Source: Casimicrobiaceae bacterium
GTDB lineage: Bacteria; Pseudomonadota; Gammaproteobacteria; Burkholderiales; Casimicrobiaceae
NCBI GenBank assembly: GCA_955652025.1
Contig: CATPAO010000213.1
Location: forward strand, 1-5,413
Direction of reading: 5' to 3'
DNA length: 5,413 nucleotides
How positions within the stretch are numbered: the stretch's first letter is position 1; the number at the start of each line of letters is the position of its first letter. Under the pieces are notes generated by a model that did not search any database, had not been told where the DNA came from, and saw only the letters and a list, made by a program, of their open reading frames with translations. This document shows, piece by piece, positions 1 through 5,413 of this stretch. The translations under genes were made by a program, and so were the position numbers.

Positions 1-222
1 CAGTGGCGACGTTCAGCGTTGTCGACAATGTCGACCCTCTAGAACGCGCTCAGAGCGACGCAAATCGTGAAGGTGATGGTTTGAGACCCCCGAAATCGCT
101 GCACGAAAAGCGCGAAGCGAGTTTTTCAACAGAATCGGCCAAGACTAGCCGTTCGCCGACCATCGGATATCGGTCGAACGAGTCTCCGCGCAATAGGCAA
201 ACTTACGCCTGGCGATTTCCCG
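1..222. other. Non-coding left flank, possible insertion-sequence end
   Basis: I see no convincing gene in this stretch. An open frame crosses most of it on the plus strand, but its product is low-complexity, charged and family-less, and it runs into the 3' end of the cytochrome gene. The sequence at about 120-140 (GAGTTTTTCAACAGAATCGG) resembles, from memory, terminal sequences of some IS5/IS1182-type elements, whose ends often carry TGTTGAAAAACTC read inward. If so, the element lies to the left of about 140 and the rest up to 222 is host sequence. A 10-bp palindrome, TTGTCGACAA, sits at 19-28, and its half TGTCGAC recurs at 29-35. No transposase coding can be read here, so the insertion-sequence assignment is a weak inference. 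Confidence 0.3.
150..180 (-). terminator. Possible hairpin downstream of the operon
   Basis: The arms CGTTCG and CGAACG (150-155 and 175-180) pair perfectly. An inner ACC/GGT extends the stem to 9 bp, with a 3-base bulge on one arm and a loop of about 10 bases. It lies about 43 bases beyond the stop codon of the last operon gene. No run of U follows on the minus strand, so it is not a textbook intrinsic terminator. It could protect the 3' end of the transcript, or be chance in GC-rich DNA. Confidence 0.25.
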
Positions 223-1014
223 TCACTGCGGCGCACACATGATTACCTGGTCGGGGCCGTAGCCCTCAGCGATCCAACCTTTGGTTACCATCTGCGTACG
301 AACGTTGCGATCCGTCGTGTAGCGATGATTGGTGTCGGCGCGGTTGTCCCACACGCGATACACCGGAAGGTCGCCCACTGGACAGGCGCCGCTCGTCGCG
401 TCCGGCAGGTCGATGTACATGACGTTGGATGATTCATAGACGAAGTAGGGCCATTTCGCAGCGACTTGCGCGCATTCTGCGGGCGACGCCGAGTAGAAGT
501 GCGAATCGCCATACGCCGGCGGAATGTAGAAGCGACACACCGGGCTGGCACTTGCAGTGGAGGTCGGATAAGCCTTGAACGTCAGTCCGGTCCTGACCCA
601 TCCGGGGAAATGCCCCGAATCCAACGCGTTGATGTCCGGCTGCAGCGAGCTGATGAAGTAGTGATCTTGGCTCGCGTTATAGAACTCGATGACATCGACC
701 GTGGTCGGCGCACCGAGAAACGTGGCGATATACGCGGCCAGGTCGGCCTTGTCTGACTGCGACAACAGGCCGTTGATGAATCCCATCTGCGACGGGTAGG
801 TGTTGGCAGCGATCGTTATCTGGGCGGGATTGTTGGCCGCCGTCATAATGAGATCGAAGGGTGCGACCGCCGTGCTCGGGTCGGGTGAATGGCAGACTTG
901 GCAATACAATCCATACAGGGTCCTGCCATTGGCCGCGCTTTGCGCGCTGGCGTCGCCGGTTACACCGCATCCAACCAGGAGCACAGCGATGCCCAGAGTA
1001 AGGGTCGCGCGCAT
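223..1014 (-). CDS. Exported c-type cytochrome with C-terminal DUF5648 module
   Basis: This predicts a 263-residue envelope protein. Residues 1-16 read as a lipoprotein signal with lipobox LVGC (13-16, lipidated Cys16). An alternative signal-peptidase I site follows Ala24 (DASA). Residues 26-102 form a small cytochrome c domain: haem site CQVCH at 38-42, a plausible distal ligand Met77, and a C-terminal helix of the 'DLAAYIATFL' type. Residues 107-263 are a DUF5648 block with three units, FYNASQDHYF, CRFYIPP..SHFYSAS and YRVWDN..NHRYTTD. Cysteines 160, 181, 211 and 260 match four in the DUF1800 protein of this cluster. The frame stays open up to a GTG at 1116, but that start has no ribosome-binding site and would put a 34-residue charged tail before the signal peptide. 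ATG at 1014 fits export better, although its own Shine-Dalgarno is also poor. Electron transfer is inferred from the haem motif; the partner is unknown. Confidence 0.85.
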   Translation of the reverse strand: MRATLTLGIAVLLVGCGVTGDASAQSAANGRTLYGLYCQVCHSPDPSTAVAPFDLIMTAANNPAQITIAANTYPSQMGFINGLLSQSDKADLAAYIATFLGAPTTVDVIEFYNASQDHYFISSLQPDINALDSGHFPGWVRTGLTFKAYPTSTASASPVCRFYIPPAYGDSHFYSASPAECAQVAAKWPYFVYESSNVMYIDLPDATSGACPVGDLPVYRVWDNRADTNHRYTTDRNVRTQMVTKGWIAEGYGPDQVIMCAPQ

Positions 1015-1142
1015 CGAACGTCGGGTACGGCTTTCTCGCTTGCGTTTCGCAAAGGCGGCAGCACTTGCCCAACCGTCGAGTCTGGCCGGTCCCGAAACGG
1101 GTGGTAGAGGTGTCACTTGAGCGTAATCGATTCAGACGGCGG

Positions 1143-2525
1143 TCACGTCATGAAGCCGAGGTCGCTTGTCGGAAACTGCGATAGGTTGGGGAACACCGCG
1201 CCCACGTCGGTCGGCTGGACACCGAACCATTTCGCGAGCGTCGCGCCGTATTGGTCGACGGCCGTCGTTGGAATCCATCGCCCCCGGCCTTCTGCATCGC
1301 TCGGCCCCCCCAGCGCGAGGGTCGGGTATTGCCCATACATGTCGCCACCCTTGACCGCATCGCCGATGATGAAGTGGTGGTTACCCCACGCGTGATCGGT
1401 GCCGGCACCCGACGCCGGCTGGAATGTCCGACCGAAGTCCGAAAGGGTGAACGTGGTCACCTGGCTCGATACCCCAAGCGCAACCGTCGCGTCGTAGAAG
1501 GCCTTGAGGGCCGGCGACAACTCCGCCAGCAGATCGCCCTGGACGGGGATCTGATCGCTGTGCGTATCGAAATTGCCCAGGCCGACGAAGAAGATCTGGC
1601 GCCCTGCGCCGGTCACTGCGCGGGCCTCGATAGTCTTTGCAACCTGATACAGCGCGAGCGCGGTGCGATTGTTTGCGAAGGGCGCAAAAAGCGGCGCGAC
1701 GGTTGAGCTCGTGTTCGCCAGGATCGGATTCATGGTCGATGACAGGGTGAGAGCTTGGCTCCCGATGGCATTCGCGGCGTTAACGTAGCGATTGCTCGAC
1801 CCACTGGCCAGGAACTGCTTGAGCGCCGCCAGCCGCGCATTGCTCGTCGCACTGGCACCGTACCCGGACAACGCGAACGAGCCCGACACGGGAATGCTGA
1901 GGGGCGAGGCCGTTTTTCCGGTCGTGAATAGCACCGAGCCGTCAAGCGACGTCACCACCGGGAAGGCGGTGGCGGCGTTGAACGACGACACCTTGTCTGC
2001 GATACGTCCGCCCCACCCCGTGCCCGATACGACGTTAGACACCGAACTTTGCCACTGCGCTTGCTGGTCCGAGTGGGAATACAACGACAAGGGCATCATC
2101 CCCGCGATGTACTGCGCCTTGGTTGTGGGTTGCACCAGCGTGCCAACATTGGCAAGAATCGCGAGCTTGCGCTGGTTGAACAGCGTCTGGAGCTCGGTAA
2201 GGTTCGGATGCAGCCCGAACGACGCGCCGCTACTGATCGGCATGATAGGCAGCAGCGAAGCTTGGGCCAACTGGATGCCGGAGGCACTCGAGCGTACGGC
2301 GGAATACTGTGCATAACCGGCGATGTCGTACGGAACCACCGTGTTGTTGCCATCGTTCCCGCCGAACAGGAAGACGCACACCAGTGCCCGGTAGTCGGTC
2401 GTCGATTGCGCGTTGGCCTGAGAAATGAAATCGAGGAGGTTGAGCCGTGCCCCGAGCCCGATCGCGGAAAGCGCGGCGGCCCGCTGGACGAAATGACGGC
2501 GACCTGAATTGCGCGGCGCGTTCAT
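1143..2525 (-). CDS. Tat-exported DUF1501 family protein
   Basis: This is a 460-residue member of the DUF1501 family, which belongs to the alkaline phosphatase/sulfatase-like superfamily; its substrate is not established. The N-terminus has a twin-arginine signal (GRRHFVQ, 8-14), a hydrophobic stretch and a cleavage site after Ala39 (ANA|QS), so it is probably exported folded. Family landmarks are FLFGGNDGNNTVVPYD (52-67), LHPNL (105-109), HSDQQAQWQ (151-159), FDTHSDQ (319-325), SDFGRT (362-367), TDHAWGNHH (376-384), and a C-terminal GRWIPTTAVDQYGATLAKWF (415-434). The Asp and His residues at 320-324 and 377-384 are candidate metal ligands by analogy with the superfamily. Length is typical. 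Two in-frame ATGs exist. The one at 2525 has GGAG 8 bases upstream, while the one at 2531 overlaps the preceding stop as ATGA but has only 2 bases to GGAG. I chose 2525. Either way the gene is tightly coupled to the DUF1800 gene upstream. Confidence 0.93.
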   Translation of the reverse strand: MNAPRNSGRRHFVQRAAALSAIGLGARLNLLDFISQANAQSTTDYRALVCVFLFGGNDGNNTVVPYDIAGYAQYSAVRSSASGIQLAQASLLPIMPISSGASFGLHPNLTELQTLFNQRKLAILANVGTLVQPTTKAQYIAGMMPLSLYSHSDQQAQWQSSVSNVVSGTGWGGRIADKVSSFNAATAFPVVTSLDGSVLFTTGKTASPLSIPVSGSFALSGYGASATSNARLAALKQFLASGSSNRYVNAANAIGSQALTLSSTMNPILANTSSTVAPLFAPFANNRTALALYQVAKTIEARAVTGAGRQIFFVGLGNFDTHSDQIPVQGDLLAELSPALKAFYDATVALGVSSQVTTFTLSDFGRTFQPASGAGTDHAWGNHHFIIGDAVKGGDMYGQYPTLALGGPSDAEGRGRWIPTTAVDQYGATLAKWFGVQPTDVGAVFPNLSQFPTSDLGFMT

Positions 2526-2527
2526 GG

Positions 2528-4639
2528 TCATCGCTCCACTTGGTAGTCGGAAGATGTGACGACGAGGTAGTACGCCGTCTTGGCTCGAGTCAACGGATCG
2601 CTCGCCGGCACAGCACCGATCGCGCCGATGAGACCTGCGCGCATCGTAGACGACATTGTCCCGTGCAAGAGCAGCGCGTCGAGCTCGTCGCACAACGCGT
2701 TGGGGTCGCTGGCTAACGCTTGAAGCGCCGACCAGTCCGGCTGCGTTCCGATCGCACCCGGATACGTAGAAAGGGGCGCCACGGTTCCAAACGCGAGCGT
2801 GTTCACGACGTTGGCTCGGTTGAGGTACGTGCTGGAGTTCTGGATGGCAAATTCAGGTGCCAACTTCGACGTGCCCGGCAGCGCATGGTCGGGCGGGTAA
2901 TAGTTGAAAACCGACGGGGAATAAAACAGGTTCTGGCCGAGCGCCGCTCCTACGCCGCCGAAATAAACGCCGTCGCTCCGCGTTCCGACCGCGCGCGCCG
3001 CTCCGGCCATGAACAATACCGGCTCGCGCAGCTTCCCGTAGTCCGGATCAAGCTTCACGTCGCCGCGTGCCTCAGGGTCAAGCAGGATTGCGGTCACGAC
3101 TGCCTTCAAATCACCGCGCGTTCCGAGCCCGTTGTTGTTGAAGGCGGCCGCGACGCGTGCGACGTACTGTGGCGAGGGGTCTCCGGTGACCAGTTTCTGG
3201 ATAAGCTGCTTGGCGATGAACGGTCCAACGTTAGGGTGCATGAAGACGTTATGGATGGCGCTCGCCAAGTCCGCCTGCATCGTGAAACCCGCCGGTTCGA
3301 CGAATCCGTTCAGCAGGGCCTTCGATCCGGTATCGTGATTCGAGGCTACCGCGGTCATGTCGCCAAGGAAATTCTTCGGGTTGTGCGTCCTCTGCGTCGT
3401 GCCCGGAAGAAGCGGATAGGTCCACCCGGTGAAGACGTGCGCGAAACCCTCGACCGTGGGCTGGTCATAGGATGGGATAGGCCGCCCGGCGGCGTCGAGG
3501 ACCTGTGTGCCGTCGAGGTTCAATTCCCACAATCCGATCGAGAACAGCTGCAACAGCTCCCGTGCGTAATTCTCGTTCGGATTCACCCCGACCACCGGCT
3601 TGTCGTTGTTGACCATATTCAAGTACTGACCCATGACCGACGACAGCGTCCCTTTGGTCATCAGATCCTCGAAATTGCCGAAGGCATTGTCGAGAAAGAT
3701 CTGCTGATAGGTCGCCATGCCATAGGCCTCGTTGATGTCGAGCCCGGATGTGACGAAGATCTGCGAGAAGGCGAATGCCACACGCTGCCGCAGCTGGTCG
3801 CTGCTGTTCAGCGCATTCTTGAAAAAATCCGTCTGCAGCTGGAACAGCGTGAAATAGTCCCGTGCGCAGGTCGGATCCGGATCGGTCGGACAATAGGTCT
3901 TCGCGCCGACGGCAGGAACATACTTGTTGCTCGTATAGACGGCGCCGCTCGCGCCGAATTGCTCGGCGAGGAATGCTTGCGGTCCAACCGCTTTGGCGTG
4001 CGCAATGAGCGCATCGTTGGGACCGAAGGTGGACTGCTCGAGCAGTCGCACGATGTCGTTGCGAATCTGGTTGCTCGACAGCGGCGAGCACATGACGACT
4101 CCCTCAAGTATCGAGTTAGATGCCATCTTTTGGAACATGGTGAGGTCGGGGAGAAAACGGTGGTTCGACTCGCTCACTTGGGCGCCAGGATAGAAGCTCC
4201 GGTAGATGGGTTCGGTCTTGGCGGCGCAGGCGCCCGACTGCGTCGGCTCGATATAGAAAGCGATCGCCTCGAACGTCCAGTGGGGATTGAGCTTCACCGT
4301 GGCGCACTCGTTGGGATCCGCGGTGTAGAAGTGTGAGTTGGGACCGACGTTCGGGGTGCCGAAAAAGCGGCACACGGGGACGGCCGTCGGGCTCTCTCCA
4401 GCGAATTTCCACGCGCTCCAAGCCACGCCCGTGCGTGCCCATCCCGGAACGAGGGTTCCTTGGTCGAGCATCGCCGCTTCTTCCGGGAATGCCGTGATGA
4501 AGTAATGCCCAAGCGACGCGTTATAGAACTCGACCACCTGGGCGGTCGGCTCGGTCGCCAAAGCGTGGGTGACTAGCGACAACGCCGCCCAACCAACCAC
4601 TATCGCCGCTGCATTCGATGCGCCTAGCCGCCTCCTCAT
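2528..4639 (-). CDS. Sec-exported DUF5648-DUF1800 fusion protein
   Basis: This 703-residue protein opens the operon. A Sec signal peptide (1-28, cleavage after ALA) follows a basic MRRR start. Residues 33-186 are a DUF5648 block with units VEFYNASLGHYFIT (36-49), CRFFGTP..SHFYTAD (90-108) and YRSFYPG..NHRFLPD (146-165), plus cysteines 90, 112, 138 and 184. From about 190 to 700 it is a DUF1800 domain: RQRVAFAFSQIFV (284-296), NPNENYARELLQLFSIG (353-369), FTGWTY (403-408), FIAKQLIQKLV (474-484) and LFYSPSVFNYYPPD (571-584). DUF1800 proteins are often encoded beside DUF1501 proteins, as here; the biochemical role of neither is established. An additional pair, Cys250 and Cys258, flanks an Asp/Pro-rich loop (PTDPDPT). 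The frame extends 18 codons further upstream, but ATG 4639 is preceded by GGAGGG at ideal distance and directly begins the signal peptide. The DUF5648 fusion is the unusual part. Confidence 0.93.
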   Translation of the reverse strand: MRRRLGASNAAAIVVGWAALSLVTHALATEPTAQVVEFYNASLGHYFITAFPEEAAMLDQGTLVPGWARTGVAWSAWKFAGESPTAVPVCRFFGTPNVGPNSHFYTADPNECATVKLNPHWTFEAIAFYIEPTQSGACAAKTEPIYRSFYPGAQVSESNHRFLPDLTMFQKMASNSILEGVVMCSPLSSNQIRNDIVRLLEQSTFGPNDALIAHAKAVGPQAFLAEQFGASGAVYTSNKYVPAVGAKTYCPTDPDPTCARDYFTLFQLQTDFFKNALNSSDQLRQRVAFAFSQIFVTSGLDINEAYGMATYQQIFLDNAFGNFEDLMTKGTLSSVMGQYLNMVNNDKPVVGVNPNENYARELLQLFSIGLWELNLDGTQVLDAAGRPIPSYDQPTVEGFAHVFTGWTYPLLPGTTQRTHNPKNFLGDMTAVASNHDTGSKALLNGFVEPAGFTMQADLASAIHNVFMHPNVGPFIAKQLIQKLVTGDPSPQYVARVAAAFNNNGLGTRGDLKAVVTAILLDPEARGDVKLDPDYGKLREPVLFMAGAARAVGTRSDGVYFGGVGAALGQNLFYSPSVFNYYPPDHALPGTSKLAPEFAIQNSSTYLNRANVVNTLAFGTVAPLSTYPGAIGTQPDWSALQALASDPNALCDELDALLLHGTMSSTMRAGLIGAIGAVPASDPLTRAKTAYYLVVTSSDYQVER
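2534..2537 (-). promoter_or_regulatory. Ribosome-binding site of the DUF1501 gene
   Basis: GGAG on the minus strand lies inside the last codons of the DUF1800 gene. Its spacing is 8 bases to ATG 2525 and only 2 bases to ATG 2531, which favours the downstream start. Its position inside the upstream coding sequence suggests translational coupling. Confidence 0.65.
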
Positions 4640-4643
4640 GTCA

Positions 4644-4649
4644 CCCTCC
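4644..4649 (-). promoter_or_regulatory. Strong Shine-Dalgarno of the operon's first gene
   Basis: GGAGGG on the minus strand is followed by TGAC and then ATG 4639. This is the best ribosome-binding site in the window, and it decides the start against the more distal ATGs at 4693 and 4678. Confidence 0.75.
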
Positions 4650-4670
4650 GAACTGTCTGCGCTTGGGATA

Positions 4671-4713
4671 ACTGTCATCAAATGCCGCGTCATCTGGCCT
4701 CATGGATGACAGT
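4671..4713. repeat. 9-bp perfect inverted repeat in the operon leader
   Basis: ACTGTCATC (4671-4679) and GATGACAGT (4705-4713) are exact reverse complements separated by 25 bases. A further direct GTCATC lies between them at 4689-4694, giving three copies of the core in one orientation or the other. The repeat ends 32 bases upstream of the first start codon, so it is in the promoter or 5' leader. It could bind a dimeric regulator or form a hairpin in the transcript. I could not find a convincing -35/-10 pair near it. Chance is possible. Confidence 0.45.
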
Positions 4714-4979
4714 GGCGCCAGGTCGCCGGGGCAACCGGCTTTCCGGAGATCGCGGCTCGATCAACGCCGAACGCGGACCCAGCGTTGACGTGGCCATATC
4801 TCGTTACACAACGTCAGCCAATTGTAAGGAGGCGTTCGCTCGATCAAGCGCGCACCCAGCATCGGCCATGATCGCGTTACGAGCTGATGCCCGGCAACGG
4901 ACCGATCCGCACACTCTTCGTAGGACTTCCGAGCGTCTGCGTAAGAGAGATGCGCCCGTCCGCAATGGGTGGCGGGTTC
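4714..4979. other. Gene-less spacer between the operon leader and the IS30 fragment
   Basis: I recognise no gene here. On the minus strand the IS30 reading frame continues without a stop to 4761, adding 72 residues (for example SYEECADRS and YNWLTLCNEIW), but these no longer resemble an IS30 C-terminus, which should continue with a GLLRQYFP-like segment. The change is abrupt at about 4980. This looks like unrelated DNA joined to a broken transposase. Open frames on the plus strand here have no recognisable family. Any operon promoter may lie within or just below this spacer. Confidence 0.5.
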
Positions 4980-5254
4980 GTTGGTGTTCTCGTTGCTTCC
5001 ATGCTGCCATGGGCTGCGGGGGTCGCAGAAGTAGACCTGTACGTCCGTGGCGATGGTGAAGCGCTTGTGCGCGGCCATCTCCTTTCCCCGATCCCAGGTC
5101 AACGAGCGGCGCAGATGTTGAGGCAATTTGCGTATGTGCTGGCTGCGAGCATCGACGACGGCGGCGGTCTCCTTGCTGGGGACTTTGATCAGTATGGCGA
5201 AGCGCGAATGGCGCTCCACGAGCGTCACCAGGTGCGTGTTGTTGGCGCCTTCGA
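4980..5254 (-). pseudogene. IS30-family transposase, internal fragment of catalytic domain
   Basis: About 92 residues match the catalytic core of IS30-family DDE transposases: EGANNTH, LVERHSRFAILIKVPSKET, LTWDRGKEM, FCDPRSPWQHGSNENTN. The second catalytic Asp (in TWDRG) and the catalytic Glu (in GSNENTN) are separated by 33 residues, the usual IS30 spacing. The fragment has lost the N-terminal DNA-binding region and the first catalytic Asp, normally in a WEGDLI-like motif just before EGANNT; instead the frame reads into TGQV and meets a TGA at about 5278. The C-terminus after NENTN is replaced by unrelated sequence. Within the fragment the frame is intact. It cannot encode an active transposase and marks an old insertion beside the operon. 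Confidence 0.9.
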
Positions 5255-5340
5255 CCTGGCCGGTGGGGCCGGTTACTCACTAGTCGATAATTAAGGCGAC
5301 AAATGGGGAACTTTCTGCGACGACAGTGATCTGATTGTTT
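5255..5340. other. Junction between the IS30 fragment and an IS630-like element
   Basis: IS30 similarity stops at about 5254, and the IS630-like reading frame begins just after a stop codon at 5332-5334. The outer end of the second element must therefore lie somewhere here. Several TA dinucleotides, the usual IS630/Tc1 target, occur between 5275 and 5293. I cannot fix the boundary without the other end of the element. Confidence 0.45.
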
Positions 5341-5413
5341 GTGAAACGAGACGGCAGATCTTTTGATCATCAGACGCTGGAACAAATCCGGCTGATGGCG
5401 GTGGAGCGGGTGC
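5341..5413 (+). CDS. IS630-like transposase, N-terminal part (cut by window end)
   Basis: The open frame reads VKRDGRSFDHQTLEQIRLMA followed by VERV and then leaves the window. This resembles the first residues of IS630-family transposases of the type 'MKxDGRSLxHxTLExxRxxAVxRV', which lead into a helix-turn-helix domain for binding the element's ends. A stop codon at 5332-5334 bounds it upstream. GTG 5341 is the likely start, with TTG 5335 as the alternative; neither has a clear ribosome-binding site. Only 24 residues are visible, so completeness cannot be judged. It points away from the operon. Confidence 0.7.
   Translation, partial: MKRDGRSFDHQTLEQIRLMAVERV

Noticed and set aside
3..242. 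Plus-strand open frame of 79 codons on the left flank
   Set aside because: No recognisable domain, a charged low-complexity product, and an end that overlaps the cytochrome gene. It is better explained as non-coding or insertion-sequence-end DNA.
1091..1101. Small hairpin CCCG-AAA-CGGG between the second and third genes
   Set aside because: Only a 4-bp stem with no U run, so it is too weak to call as a terminator or processing site.
1792..2507. Overlapping plus-strand frames opposite the DUF1501 gene
   Set aside because: Antisense shadows with no motifs; the minus-strand DUF1501 reading is unambiguous.
2720..4336. Long plus-strand open frame (538 codons) opposite the DUF1800 gene
   Set aside because: Its product is Arg/Val-rich with no family motif, and it lies wholly antisense to a gene with clear domains and a strong ribosome-binding site. 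Long antisense frames are common in GC-rich DNA.
4640..4760. Sigma-70, sigma-E or sigma-54 promoter for the operon
   Set aside because: I looked for standard boxes on the minus strand; the best candidate, TTATCC near 4665-4670, has no good -35 partner. Not supported enough to annotate.
4761..4979. Continuation of the IS30 frame as a genuine transposase C-terminus
   Set aside because: After NENTN the expected IS30 sequence is lost and the residues match nothing I recognise, so I end the fragment at 4980.
4887..5294. Plus-strand open frame of 135 codons across the IS30 fragment
   Set aside because: It is antisense to an unmistakable transposase segment and spans two broken junctions.

Overview
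The window looks like a piece of chromosome from a GC-rich Gram-negative proteobacterium, plausibly a beta-proteobacterium or xanthomonad-like gamma-proteobacterium. The grounds are Sec, Tat and lipoprotein export signals, a periplasmic c-type haem motif, DUF5648 modules, and IS30- and IS630-type transposase sequence on one flank. The taxonomic guess is inference; no rRNA or housekeeping marker is present.

Most of the window (about 4639 down to 223) is one minus-strand cluster of three exported proteins. First comes a 703-residue Sec-exported protein with a DUF5648 block fused in front of a DUF1800 domain. Next, with only 2 bases between stop and start, is a 460-residue Tat-exported DUF1501 protein. 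Last, after a 128-base gap, is a 263-residue probable lipoprotein with one CxxCH haem-c site followed by a second DUF5648 block. The two DUF5648 blocks share the same three-part layout and the same four cysteines, so one exported module has been attached both to the first gene product and to the cytochrome of the same cluster.

DUF1800 and DUF1501 genes are commonly found side by side in bacteria, and no biochemical role is firmly established for the pair. What stands out here is the shared DUF5648 module and the haem protein. A reasonable but unproven reading is an envelope or surface assembly in which DUF1501 (alkaline-phosphatase-like fold) and DUF1800 act together, with the cytochrome as an electron-transfer or anchoring partner.

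The flanks look like mobile-element debris. On the right, 4980-5254 is an internal fragment of an IS30-family transposase that has lost both ends, and 5341-5413 is the start of a plus-strand IS630-like transposase running off the window. On the left, about 1-140 has no convincing gene and may be the end of another insertion sequence. Between the IS30 fragment and the operon lies a leader with a 9-bp perfect inverted repeat (4671-4713), which could be an operator or a transcript hairpin.
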